NCBI GenBank assembly: GCA_001599595.1
Contig: BCHH01000003.1
Location: 1,407,364 to 1,450,972, forward strand
Direction of reading: 5' to 3'
Source of the DNA: Beverwykella pulmonaria
Taxonomy: Eukaryota > Ascomycota > Dothideomycetes > Pleosporales > Melanommataceae
Length of the DNA: 43,609 bases
Under the pieces are notes generated by a model that was given only the letters and a program-made list of their open reading frames with translations, had not been told where the DNA came from and made no database searches. Positions 1 through 10,611 of the stretch are shown here, in pieces (the stretch's first letter is position 1; each line of letters begins with the position of its first letter). The position numbers and the translations under genes were made by a program.

Positions 1-92
1 GTTGAATGTATTACCACGTAGCAGTGGGCTCCAATACCGTAGTATTAGTGTCCTGCTTGTGTGGTGATGATATTCTTAAGGTTCTAAGATAC

Positions 93-236
93 GAGGATCC
101 TTGAGGATCCTTGACTCAGAAAGCTGATCACGTGACTGCCGAGGATCCTTGAGGATCCTTGACTCAGAAAGCTGATCACGTGACTGCCGAGGATCCTTGA
201 GGATCCTTGACTCAGAAAGCTGATCATGTGACTGCC
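93..236. repeat. 48-bp minisatellite, three tandem copies
   Basis: Three head-to-tail copies of a 48-bp unit occupy 93-140, 141-188 and 189-236. Each unit begins with a doubled 10-mer (GAGGATCCTT twice) and ends with a segment containing the 8-bp palindrome TCACGTGA. Copies 1 and 2 are identical. Copy 3 differs by one C-to-T transition that turns CACGTG into CATGTG. No protein-coding role is visible. Confidence 0.95.
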
Positions 237-247
237 GCCAGAGCGGG

Positions 248-290
248 GAAATCACGTGATATCAACGCTGAGAAATCATGTGATACCAAC
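248..290. repeat. Two 19-bp direct repeats with TCACGTGA-type core
   Basis: A 19-bp motif starting GAAATCACGTGAT lies at 248-266 and recurs at 272-290 with two transitions. It shares the CACGTG/CATGTG core of the adjacent 48-bp minisatellite, so the two arrays may have a common origin. The rest of the first 480 bases shows no gene. Confidence 0.7.
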
Positions 291-487
291 AGCAACAATA
301 CAAACGTAATTTATAGCTAAGAGGCGCCCTAGATCTTTGAAAATATCCACAGTACATTATTTATACTTAATTTTGGTGAGGCTCGACGTGTGTGCAGAGT
401 TATAGTCTCTTGAAGTTAAAGTACCTGTCATATTTTTCGGCGCTGGTGGTTTTTCGGCTCGGTTGGTGTCACGGTATATATGTTATT

Positions 488-3215
488 CTATACGCACCTC
501 ACCCTATTGGGTTTACTGCACCTTTTTAGGTAGCGTGGTCGAGTGGTATAGAGCTTGCTCATGACAGTTGGATGGACGTTACTCAATCGAACATGAACCT
601 GGTGAACACCAACTGACGTACCAATCAGCACCAAAACGGCCAGCCCCGCACCGAGCAAGATGTAGAGCAGGTTCGCAGTGACGAGGACCTAGAGTGCAAC
701 GACGGGGAGTTGTGTCACGATGTGGGGGATGCGCTGTTGGACGAGGGCAGGCTGGCCAGTTGTCTGGCCAGCCAATGGATTGACCAAGGTTCTACTTGAC
801 AAGCTAGCAAATGAAGTGGCGAAGTTGTCAATTCCTGCTGGAAGGGAATACAGTATCGTTTCCAAAATTTGATCCGGATCAAGTAAAAACTCCGTAGCCA
901 TATTTCGTAGACTAGCAATTCCTGCAACGCTGCCATTGCTTTTGGTGCGTTCAATCGCTGTGATGTGATGGTTTATGGTTGTATACACAACGTCCCATAC
1001 TACCACACTCAATTTAGAGGAGTATTACGCCATTTTAAACGGGTGCACTCACCTGTGGTGTTGCAATACAGCATCAGGTACATGTTCAGATTATCTCCGG
1101 GGGTTCGTAGTATATGCGAATCCGTTTGCCAGTTAATCGCCGAAACCTCGGATACACCCAAGGACCCTAGTCCAAGCGCTGCTACCCAGTGCCAGGGATT
1201 TCGAAAGATCGAATTAACTTCGCTATCTTCTACAGTTGCCGATACATTGTGGATGGCGTCATGCCATCCTACAAAATTCTTCCCATCAAAGGGAAGCCGG
1301 TCTGTAAGTGTCGGTATACCGGCTACTCGGCCTACTGCGGTAGGTCGGAGCGGTAAGGTGAAATGGACACGAACCTGCTCAACCTACAGTCAACCGTAAT
1401 GGGGTTGCTGAGCGTGAGCTGAAGATTCCCGGGGCAGTAACTGGAAGGAACTGGTTGCTGCGGGGGGGTTGGCGGAAGGGGTTTTGCGATCACGGTCACG
1501 ACCGTGTATCGACTTCTGGATCACGGTCACGACCGTGTATCCGTTTCGGGGGTGATCACGATCACAATCGTGTATCGGTTTGGGGGGATCACGATCACAA
1601 TCGTGTATCCATCGTTGAAGCGGGGTCACTGATTCTACGTGATACGGGCCAACAGTCTAGGAGAGTCTGGGGGCTATATCGGGTGTAGGATATTCATTTT
1701 AAATTTTTGTCGTCCTTTCGCAGTCTATCTAGAGTTGTAGCTTTATAGGGCTGTGGGGGTTTAGACGCTGAGCTAGCGTCAAACCCACAGTTCGTAATTG
1801 ACAACAGCAGTTGTTGCAGCAGTGTATCACCGCTGTTGCAACAATACCAACAGTAAGGTACTTGTGATGATCAATAAAGTAGTAATCGGTTAACCAATTG
1901 GATAAATTGCCTTTTAGGTCAATACCACCTCGCTCGCTACTGCAGTTGAAGGGCCATAATTCTTTGTCAATAGTTGATCCGCTATCGCATGCCACTGCGG
2001 GAAGGGCAATACACTGTGTCGAGACGCCAAACGAGGATGCTTTCCAGTCCAATCCTTGGCTGTCAGTGATAGGGCCAACGACAGCGTATTGCGTTGCATC
2101 CTTATCTTCAAACTCAAAAATGTTGTGCTGAGTGGACACATTACGTTCCATACTAAAAAGAGTGCTCCGGTTGACAACGTAAAATCCAGTAGTGTCTGAC
2201 TTGTAGTGTGCACCACGGCCCCAAAAATTTACATTGTCTTGTGTTCCAAAGAGTGGATCTGTTAAGACACCATGGAGCGAGGCTGCGACTATAGTTATGG
2301 TAAATGCTCTGGAGGGGATGAGCTTGTACTAAATTTACTACCAAAGTAGTAATGTGTAGATGAGTATCGGTAGCTTGGATAAGAACACTATGCTGAGTTA
2401 GTCAATCTCCTTGTGCTTGTGTTTTCGGAGAAGCAAACGCCTAATATTTTAATTACACGTCTGAGCGGCAACAATACATACCAGCTTAAGATACCAAGTA
2501 GAAAGACCAGAATGCTGGCATGCAATATTCTTGGTGCTTTGAGCCCTTCGCCTCGAGTACGAGAGGCTTGGTTATACCAGAAAACGTCTTTAACCTTGCG
2601 AGATACGATTTCCCACAAAATTAAGATGTCGGCGTTAAGCACTCTTATAAGAATATGAAGTTAAGAGGTGCTTGGTAGATCCCTAGCTTTTACTGCGTGA
2701 TCGGATAAATAAAGCAGCATTTTTGCGATGGGATATCCGTACATGGTCATAAATGCACTTATGAGAGCGAAGCTAATAGACGACGACCCGGATGAAATGA
2801 AGGCGAGCTGAGTAGCTGAGAAGTTCACATAATAGAAGTATTTACTGGTAATGTTGATGATGTCTGGTCCGGGGCAAAGCTCTGGATATGGGCACCTCGC
2901 CTGGGTCAGGTTGTTGGCGAAGACTATCTAGAGAATGGCAATGGTGAAGACCATGGGAATTATCACCAATCCGCCTGCTAGAAATATTTTCTGTGTATGT
3001 GGAGTCCAGGGATTGTACTTAGAACATTTGCGGGAGCGCTCGCTGCTTGCCTTATTGTGCACGGTCAAGGATAGCGGTTGTGTATTTTGCGTAGCAGGCG
3101 GGAGTCGCAGCGTCTGAGAGGAAGCTTTCGAGACACATGATACTAGCGTGGGAGACTCGAGATCTCGTTTTGTTGTAGCGGATGCAGGAGACGTTTGATT
3201 TTCGGTTTGGACCAT
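488..3215 (-). pseudogene. Decayed multi-spanning fungal membrane protein
   Basis: Reading the minus strand from an ATG at 3215 gives a Ser/Thr-rich N-terminus and a membrane segment (IFLAGGLVIIPMVFTIAIL). Next come a YYVNFSATQLAF stretch, a DTHLHITT motif, an extracellular cysteine-bearing part (STQC...FNCS) and a final hydrophobic segment near 620-690. This layout matches a large family of uncharacterised Pezizomycotina membrane proteins. The frame is broken by TAG at 2928-2930, TAA at 2661-2663 and TAG at 689-691, and the frame changes around 2300-2345. Introns at about 2393-2456 and 1000-1052 still have good GT/AG signals and join matching frames, so the gene once spliced. The first two stops are compatible with CAA/CAG changed by C-to-T. 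The C-terminus peters out near 488. The exact start and the intron spanning about 1390-1850 are uncertain. Confidence 0.62.
1488..1609. repeat. Palindromic minisatellite, four 23-bp cores
   Basis: A 23-bp core beginning GATCAC and ending GTGTATC occurs at 1488-1510, 1519-1541, 1554-1576 and 1587-1609, a period of 31-35 bp. The first two copies contain CACGGTC-AC-GACCGTG, a perfect 7-bp inverted repeat. The last two contain CACGAT-CACA-ATCGTG, a perfect 6-bp inverted repeat. The two versions differ by three transitions, two of which are a matched pair in the stem. It lies inside the decayed membrane-protein gene, probably in an intron or as an insertion. Confidence 0.9.
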
Positions 3216-4857
3216 TGGAAAGGAAGATTTCGAATCGACCGACACTACTGGCGTGGGAGACTTGGCTTACCGCACTGTAGTATCAGTAACAGGGGAGATT
3301 GGGGGTATGCTAGCTATGGCGGAAAAGTTGAAAGGTTCAATGAGTTTGCAAAAAGGTATATAGAATGGGGAGAGTCATGGAAGAACTTTGTAAGAACAAG
3401 GGGCATTTATAGGTGATGGGCGGTGTATTTCAGTGAGATTAACGTTGAAAAGGCAGGGCGGAGCTCATGGGGAAAGGAGGTAGAGAGATTGGGGTCTATC
3501 TTAGTGGATTCTCCCATGAAGGTCAGAAGCCTTAGAAGGCAAAAAAGGACTGTAAGTTTCGAGTTTCCCAAGCCGTTGAGAGATATTATAACTTCGCATA
3601 TAATGTGTCGTACACTTGGAAAATTAACTGAAAACCGGTATCATACACTGCCAATGAAGTTTGATTATAATATTGGTTATCCCGTGGATATGGATTTGGG
3701 GGGTGTAATTCATATATGCAGTCATACGGACCGTGTAAGAGTCCGAAAGGAGTCAATCCTTTCGCTTAGGTGATCAACGAGGAGATGCACCTCCCTCCCA
3801 TGAACAGATATGTAGCATGGTGAAAAGCAGGCAGGCCCGTGTATGGAAGTTGAATGAAGCTAAGAAAAATTACTTATTTACAAAATATTTCTGGCGGCAG
3901 AAATCGCAAGATGCGGAGGCATCTAAGGCAAACTGAGATCGTTTATAAGGAAACTGCAACAGCAAACTTTCAAACTACCACCGTATCGTCCCCTTTAGTA
4001 TCCGACTAATCGTCACGTGTCGGTAATACTAAGCAACGTCATGACAAACATCGAGTACATTATCAATCCGGGCAATCCCAACGACGGATCCAACGGAGTA
4101 ACAGACTGGGAAATATGGACGGAATGACTGGCCCACTATGCAAACCAACTAAGGCCGCCTCATTCACAGCGAAAACGCAGCAGACCCAACATTGACTAGT
4201 ACCACAAGCGCAACTTCACCCTGGCCCTTGCCAACAATCCCCCCGGACAACATGCCAATTTCCCAGGGAACAATTTCCAGTCTGGTACAATCAGAGGGTC
4301 ACAAGGGAGCCTGCTGGCGACGATCACGATCAACGATGCCCTATGGATCATATGTGCTGTTAATCTGTAAGGGCAGCTGATTGCAATGTGAGAGTGGATG
4401 AACTTTTTCAAAGTCTCCCTTTAGGCCTCTCTCTCTCCTGATAAGTAGCTCTCAAAATCCAAACACGTATCGAATCAATATACAATAGACACTCAAACAC
4501 TGCAAATCACGCACATGCAGATGCAAAGGAACAAGAACCATTTTACAGCAAAACCCAGACATCTCCATGATATTTACAAAGCCTAGCTATGCCCCTGCTG
4601 CCACCTCCATTACCACTGGCCCCTGACCCTTTATCCCCCTCTATCCCTCCCATCACTACAAAATACAACCGCGCTCCAGTACTAAAGAGCGTATGGGGTG
4701 AGAATATGTACAAACTCAAAACAAATGAAGGTCATCAACCATCAAAGCCACGCAAAAGAAAAGAAAAGAAAACCAGCAGTCTAACCAACCTCATCGAACC
4801 TTTTGGGTATTGCCCAGCAACCACCCCACATTTCCCCACTCACAGGAATAGATACAT
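3216..4857. other. AT-rich non-coding stretch upstream of the decayed membrane gene
   Basis: No reading frame here has protein-like character except the broken one at 4041-4370. Short frames at 3195-3416 and 3423-3773 lack recognisable domains and sit in AT-rich sequence. The 3' flank of the Egh16-like gene occupies the right end. Confidence 0.5.
4041..4370 (+). pseudogene. Possible decayed small ORF, unrecognised
   Basis: From an ATG at 4041 one frame runs 110 codons to TAA at 4368-4370. It is interrupted only by TGA at 4125-4127 and TAG at 4197-4199. The translation looks protein-like (Asn/Gly-rich start INPGNPNDGSNG, and a beta-type end SLLATITINDALWIICAVNL) and suggests a remnant of a small, possibly secreted protein. 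I do not recognise the family. One or both stops could instead lie in an unrecognised intron. Confidence 0.28.
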
Positions 4858-5819
4858 CTATTCGGGCTTTCCGAGGATGCCACGAGCCATGTGCCTCTTG
4901 CGGAGGTTGAACTCGACAGCGCGCTTCTTAGCAGCAGTCGACTGCGTGAACGCCGCCGAGCCACCGAAAGGACCAGCGAGGGCGGAGTTCTGCATCTTGA
5001 CGATGCAGACGTTGGACGCGCCGCCAGCAGAGCCGGTGCAAGTCATGCCAGCTGGCATCTGGACCTGTTGTGGGGGTCAGTATGTGATGGGGGGATAGTT
5101 GGAGTGGAGGAGAGAAGAGCATACCTTGACCGGGAAGTCCATGGTGGACGCAGCGGAGAGACCTCCGATGCCGATTCCGGGCACGTCCTGGGTGACCTTG
5201 GCAGTCTGGAATGCTGCTGCATCAGTGCCGCCGGAGGTAGGATCGATCATGGCGGTGAGGGGACCGGCACCGTCCTGGTTGACCTGGTGGAAGGTCATGG
5301 TGATTGTGCCATCATCGGAGGTAGTCGGGAGACCGGAGCTGGCACCGGAGCCAGCAGCGGCAGCGACACCCTGCTCTGTCGTGCCCTTGGCTGTCTTGGT
5401 ACCCGCACCAGCGGCGGCACCGGAGGCCTTGCCCTTTCCGCCGAGGAGGCCAGCGAGCTGGCGCTTAGTGCCGGCTGCGCCCGCGGCGCCTCCAGTGCCC
5501 ATGAAGGTTGCGATGGCAGCACCGGCATCGACGGCGCCACCACCCTGGGTGCGGCCGAGAGGAGAAGCCTTGCCGCCAACCTCCTTGGCGCGGATGATGG
5601 AAGTATCGGCCTCGGAGCCGCAGCCTGGGGAGGCACAGTCACGAGGAGTACCGTCCTGGACTAGAAATAGTTAGATATGATGAAGAATATGGGGAGGGTG
5701 AAGTGCTTACCGGACAGGCCGGGCATGGTCACACCATTGGCACCCTGAACGGCAGTGATGACACCGTGGGCAGAGACATGGGCAGCGATGGCTGCAATTG
5801 CGGCGAGTGAGTAACGCAT
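4858..5819 (-). CDS. Egh16-like (DUF3129) secreted protein
   Basis: Exons 5711..5819, 5125..5660 and 4858..5064 (minus) give 283 aa. Introns 5661-5710 and 5065-5124 have GTAAGC/GTATGC donors and CTAG/ACAG acceptors. The product starts MRYSLAAIAAIAAHVSAHG, a classic signal peptide. It then follows the Egh16/GAS1 pattern: an AVQGANGVTMPGLS start, a GTPRDCASPGCGSEADT cysteine region, a Gly/Ala-rich middle, and PAGMTCTG...NVCIVKMQNSALAGPFGG near the end. Family members were first described as appressorium-stage proteins of Blumeria and Magnaporthe and are exported; their biochemical role is unknown. Dibasic sites occur in the middle (TKRQ) and near the C-terminus (KKRA, RKRH), so Kex2 processing is possible. 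A TATATAAG box lies about 200 bp upstream. The family call is strong; any role in infection is inference. Confidence 0.87.
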
Positions 5820-7334
5820 TTTGATGGATGTGTGTGTGGTGAAAAGGTTGAAGAAATTAAAAGTGTTGGGTAATAAGATACTGAAAGTGACAGATGAGCT
5901 TGAAGGACTATTAAACAAGCGACCGGCGCAAGGTGAATTATTGGAAAGGAATGGTAGGAGAGTCTGAAAGATGCTGAGTGATGGTGATGATGTTTTTGAG
6001 AGCAGATGGATAGGACTTATATACGAATCGAGGCTACATAGAGAGACCGGGAAAAGCTTGAGCACAGCTAAGCTTCCTTGACCGCTAGAGTCCGTCTCGT
6101 CGCCTTGCAAAAAGCTTGCTTCCAGGTGCCCCTGTTGCAATGCGGCAAGTGTTCAGCGCGAGTGGAAGCAAAAGAAACCGGCCGTGACACCGGAAACCCG
6201 AGTGCCCAACGGTGATGTCGAGACAGCATTGGTCAAATCATGGTCACAAATTTGGTCTAGACAAATATCGGCTAGGACGTGTCCAGCGGGTAGTTCGCTT
6301 CCAGGGTTCCGAACTAGGGAGGACCACGTCCACAAACAGTTTGGATGACGGAGAAACGATATCGCGGTGACTAAACAGAGCATGAGGGTTTAGGATCTGA
6401 AAAAAGCGAGTCCGAGTGTGGTGTTTCGGGAGACTAGCGGCATCTAAACTTATCTGATTCAAAACGGGAACTCCAAGAGAGTCGTTTTATCACCACTGGT
6501 GACCTATGAGATTGCAAACAACGAAAACTATCCCGAGGTAGCCTTTTCTTCTACCGGGAAGACGCTATAGATCTGTCTCGACGACGATAGCTGACTCGTT
6601 TCAATGACCAGGCAAGAAGAGGCGCAGCATCCTTAGGCTGCGGCAGTCGGGGTTTGGTTTTGAGCGACCGTAAAGAAAACATTGACCCTGAAGGGACAGC
6701 GGCACCTGAGGCATGTTGAGACGGGAATAGAGTATCCGGTGGCGAAGCGACGAAGTTTTCATCTGCTACTGCTGGTGTTGTTGTTTAAGCCTGCTCGCCG
6801 TTTACCTCCAAGTCAGGATAGCGTTCTCTCGCACTTAGTTCCTCAATAGGAAATCGATGTTGGACCAATCATAGCATGCGGAGGGTGTTTGCGAAAGTAC
6901 GTGTTTTCCTATTTCGGGTCTGACGCTTCTTCCTGAAGCCGATCCCTAACCCGTCTCAATATTTTGTTGCGGCAATGACATTGTTAGTAAAACACAAAAA
7001 GCACACATCGAGAACAGAATGGAGAGAAACTGGGTTTGAAAATCAAAGTTTGGTGTTTCGATGAGGGAAGTGAAACGATGCTTGGTTTGAAGGCTCGTAT
7101 ATCTTGGCGTGGTGATTTTAGATCGTTTCAGAACTTTCCACAACTCTCCGCCTCTTATTCAGCGAAGCAGTCGAGAGGCCGTCTCCACACGTGCCCCGCT
7201 CAATCCAGAATTGCATGAATTCGCCGAGCGAGCCCTCAGAGATTTGAGAAAGCGGCAAACGCGAGATGCAACAATCTTGTCGCCATGAACCTCGTGGGAT
7301 CGGCCTCTCCGAAATTCCGACTCCAAGGAAAACA
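5820..7334. other. Intergenic region, promoter of Egh16-like gene
   Basis: About 1.5 kb between the Egh16-like start and the stop of the CNOT11-like gene. Several frames of 60-80 codons exist but none has conserved-looking composition. Nothing else is seen apart from the TATA box. Confidence 0.5.
6016..6023 (-). promoter_or_regulatory. TATA box of the Egh16-like gene
   Basis: The minus strand reads TATATAAG about 200 bp upstream of the ATG at 5819. It is the clearest TATA element in the window and is consistent with a regulated, inducible gene. Transcription start is not determined. Confidence 0.5.
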
Positions 7335-8553
7335 CTAGACTGGCTGGGTGCTCGCTTGTTCGCCGACAGCTCCCTCTTCAATGAAAGCCCTGAAGTCTCT
7401 GACTTCTTTTATCCACACATAGCGAACACAGATCTCCTGGATTTCAAAGTATATGGCTTCCGGCGGAAGCAGGTCCTTGCGGATCAGGTTGCGTATGAAG
7501 AGCAACAACAACTTCACAGCTCGTGTTTGCGCTTCGCGGCCGTGGTCGATCTCTTCATCCAAGTTTCCATTCAATCCGGACATGGAAACCCCATCAAGGG
7601 AGCCGTCGGGCACCGTGCCTGGAGGCTGGCCCATCTGCTCGGTCTGGCGAAGCGCATGCTGGATATAATTGCTGATCACGGGCGCTGGATCAATCGAGAA
7701 CCGTGGTAGCATTTTGTCCTGGAGCAGCGTCGTCAAGAAGTCCAGAGATGACAAGCCTATGGGCAGGTGTGTCAACTCTTGTATCGCAGCTTCGGGCTCG
7801 GTTTCCAATCGAAATAGCATTTCCTGCTTCCACTGTTGGAAATCGCTCAGCTTGGGTCGTCGTGGAGCCGTCTCCTTGACGGCATCCGCGGACAGGCCGT
7901 GGGAATTTTCCTGGCTTGGATTGGGAGACGGCGTCCTCTCATAGATGCCTTCTTCCTCCAGGATCCGTATGTATGGCCCTATTTCAAAAGGCGTAGTCTG
8001 CCGCAGCTCCACAAAGTTCTCATAGAGCCGCCGGGGCGATAACTGCGCAAATTGCGAAGGATTGCAAAACCGAAGCAGCGCCTTGAGTAGTTCGGTCCGC
8101 ACGATATTGATATCGCTGGTCCCAGGGGAGCCATCGGCTCTGAGCGCGTCGTTACCAAGCGGGCCTGACTGCGGTGCTGGCTTCGCCAGTCTCTGTATCG
8201 TCTCTACCCAGTGCGAGAGGAAGGGGTTCTGCCTTAGCGGGGTTGCCTGGTTGAGCACATAGAGCTTGTATTCGCAGTTGACGAGAATCGACAGCAGCTC
8301 CCATGAGGGCTGCGCTCTGGCTGCGTGAGTGTGGTCAGCGGCCCACCCTCCAGAATGGCAGCGCGTGCAGGGAACCCGACGTACCCTGTTCCTCAAACGC
8401 ATCCAAGGTGTTTTTCAACCTCAGACTCTCCTCAAAATTCCCGCCCTCATACGCAGGGTGCTGCTGCGGACCGACCATGGCATCCTCGCAAGTACGCTCA
8501 GGGAAGCTCAAGGGAGCGACTTCCTCGGCGGTTAGAGCGGCGGAGATGTCCAT
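7335..8553 (-). CDS. CCR4-NOT complex subunit 11-like protein
   Basis: Exons 8385..8553 and 7335..8320 (minus), joined over intron 8321-8384 (GTACGT...CGCAG), encode 384 aa. The second half carries the CNOT11 C-terminal (DUF2363) helical region. It runs from about WKQEMLFRLETEPEAAIQEL through LDFLTTLLQDKMLPRF to VKLLLLFIRNLIRKDLLPPE, then IYFEIQEICVRYVWIKEVRD. This follows the order of human CNOT11 (bind, [20 protein letters not shown]). CNOT11 pairs with CNOT10 on the N-terminus of the NOT1 scaffold in the cytoplasmic deadenylase that shortens mRNA poly(A) tails. S. cerevisiae lacks a clear orthologue. The N-terminal 230 residues are less conserved and contain a Pro/Ser-rich linker. The start is the first in-frame ATG of exon 1. 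Confidence 0.82.
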
Positions 8554-9327
8554 CGCAATCTCGCGCGTCGCGTCGGATGGCTGTGTAGGATGGGGTTGTG
8601 CAGTCTGAAATACATGTGTGGGTGATGGCTATGTGGGTGTGTCACTGTCGAATGAACGGTACGCGTGCAGTTCAATGTAGTTATGGGAACGCCAAGCGGG
8701 GAACCTTCCGTGCACGAATATGCAAGACATTCACATCGCAACACGGCCCACCATTGCCAATTGTAGACTTTTTGGCCGAGTTTACTGTGAAGAGTCATAC
8801 TCGCGACCTTGAATCACACGGAGACTTTTGTCTTCAGAATATAGGAGCGCAAGAGGGTAAACACGAAACATTCCTTCCATTCGCTTCGCACCTTTATCAC
8901 TGAAGGTTTAGGGACAGCAGGTCTGGCTAGTGCACTCACTTGTTGATCACGAGGCTGACCCAATGGCATGAAAGTAGTAGTAGTAGAGTAAAAGTACAAT
9001 TATATGTATTATGCACTCATTTCCATTATTAACCCCCCAAGGAAATAAATCCCAGACTAAACGCCTCCTTCATGAAAGATCCTCTGCATCATTGATAAAC
9101 GCAGTGGGAAGCAGGAAAAAGAAAGCCAAGGCGCTTTAGACCCGGCCGATCCGCCTCTTTTCTTTCGATCAGGTCATGCGTAAATACAAGCGCCGAGAAA
9201 GAAGCCGAGGCCAAACCGGGTCAGGTCCAAAGCACTGGCGAAAGGAAAGGGTATCGTGGTACATATTTGGTGGTGATTATTCGGTGTTGTCACATCTCTT
9301 CTTTATTCGCACAGTGGGGGTTGGCGT
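8554..9327. other. Intergenic region between CNOT11-like and PMP3 genes
   Basis: About 770 bp with no supported gene. It contains the CNOT11-like promoter and the PMP3 3' flank. Apparent frames at 8598-8903 and 8814-8999 have no recognisable features. Confidence 0.5.
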
Positions 9328-9623
9328 TTAAAACTTAAAGATGATGTACAGTGCGTGGATGATGCCCTATATTGATTGTCAGTGAACTTCTTTTCGCATC
9401 CGGCGCGGTGTTGTGGGCGACGTACCGGAATGTAACCCAGGATGGTCAACAGGATGTTGATGAAGAAATCCGCATTGCACCCACGCTCGAGGAACACGCC
9501 AAGGGGCGGCAGGAAGATGGCGAAGATGATTTTGATGAGGTCGCTACGGATCTTGCATTAGCATCTGCTCATACTGGACAAAGAATGGGACGCGCAGCCA
9601 GCATACCTTGCGGTGAAAGCCAT
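9328..9623 (-). CDS. PMP3: Plasma membrane proteolipid 3 (PMP3)
   Basis: Three small exons, 9607..9623, 9426..9543 and 9328..9366 (minus), encode 57 aa. The sequence starts MAFTASDLIKIIFAIFLPPL and ends GIIHALYIIFKF, almost identical to yeast Pmp3 and plant RCI2. Two membrane segments (about residues 8-24 and 33-52) flank the conserved turn GVFLERGCNADFF. Introns are 63 and 59 nt; the first splits the Ser6 codon after 17 coding bases, so this gene needs splicing to be seen at all. PMP3 proteins sit in the plasma membrane and limit cation influx and hyperpolarisation. Expression is typically salt- and cold-responsive. Identification is essentially certain; regulation is not visible in the sequence. 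Confidence 0.97.
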
Positions 9624-10611
9624 AGCGTTGGTGTGTGTGTGGATTGGTTTCTCGTAGGGAGATTTGCGGGTATATTAACGGCAGTGATGGGAGCTTGATT
9701 AGTCTGTGTAGAGGCGTTTACGTCGAGTTGTGGAAAGGAAAGCGGAGAAGGCAGCGCGCCGGACACATCTTTAAATGACGAAGGAGAAATGATGAAAGAG
9801 CTATGACGTAGCCGCACCTCACACGCCCATCATCACGCACGCAACAGAAACCAGCCACAACCACTACTAAAACCTAAAGATATCCCGCAGCAGGGAACTA
9901 GCGTCTTGAAACCGGGAAAATCGTCACCTTTCCTGCGCCGAACCGCCGCGTGATGCACCAACCCGCCAGCCCTTTCTTTGCACCTTTCCAAGGTTCTGTG
10001 GCGCCAGCCGCCACACTTACACACCAGCCACGTCAGTGCATCCCGGCAGCGTGGCAATCATGACAGCATCGTGAACGATGACGGTCAAATTGCTATGCAT
10101 TATTTGCTGGCCTTGTTATTTGCCTAAGCCAGGGCAGACAGGGATCATAGCGTCTGGATCCAGGGCAAGAGTCGGAAGGCACGGCAGTGCGGGTTGGCGA
10201 AAGCTGGGAGAAGCTGTGGGTGTGTTGGGTACCTTTGCCACTGTTCTCGTGATAGGTGAACGGCGCTTGGAAGTTAAATTTTTATTTTTAAGTAATAGGA
10301 ACGTACGCTGCCATGGTGTATTTACAAGGTGACAAAATATCAATTCTCAACGTCAATTGTACAGCCGACTATCAACACCATGTCCGTGTACACGGGAAAG
10401 AAATTTATAGTCATGCATCACAGCACCTTGAATGAACAGCCAAACTAATAAGGTATTGAGTTGATTCATGAAAATCTAGCAAGTCAAAGACCGTTCCTCA
10501 AAGGGGATATCATCCATGCCGTCCAGCCCCAATCCCATGCATCCAATCCATGCATCCGATCCATACGCCAAACTATCAAACCTCCCCAAGGCACCGTATC
10601 GGACTGTCCAC
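9624..10611. other. Intergenic region between PMP3 and CsbD-like genes
   Basis: About 990 bp with no supported gene. The left part is the PMP3 promoter and the right part the 3' flank of the CsbD-like gene. Open frames on both strands are short and unlike any family I know. Confidence 0.5.

Noticed and set aside
529..603. tRNA-like stretch with a box-A-like TGGTCGAGTGGT
   Set aside because: The box B match is poor and no four-arm fold with a sensible anticodon could be drawn. It also lies in the tail of the decayed membrane-protein gene.
965..1399. 144-codon plus-strand frame
   Set aside because: It is antisense to an exon of the minus-strand membrane-protein pseudogene, whose translation has clear family features.
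3423..3773. 116-codon plus-strand frame in AT-rich DNA
   Set aside because: It has a plausible length but no recognisable motif, weak start context and no splice-supported extension.
4891..5664. 257-codon plus-strand frame rich in Gly/Ala/Ser
   Set aside because: This is the antisense shadow of the low-complexity Egh16-like gene.
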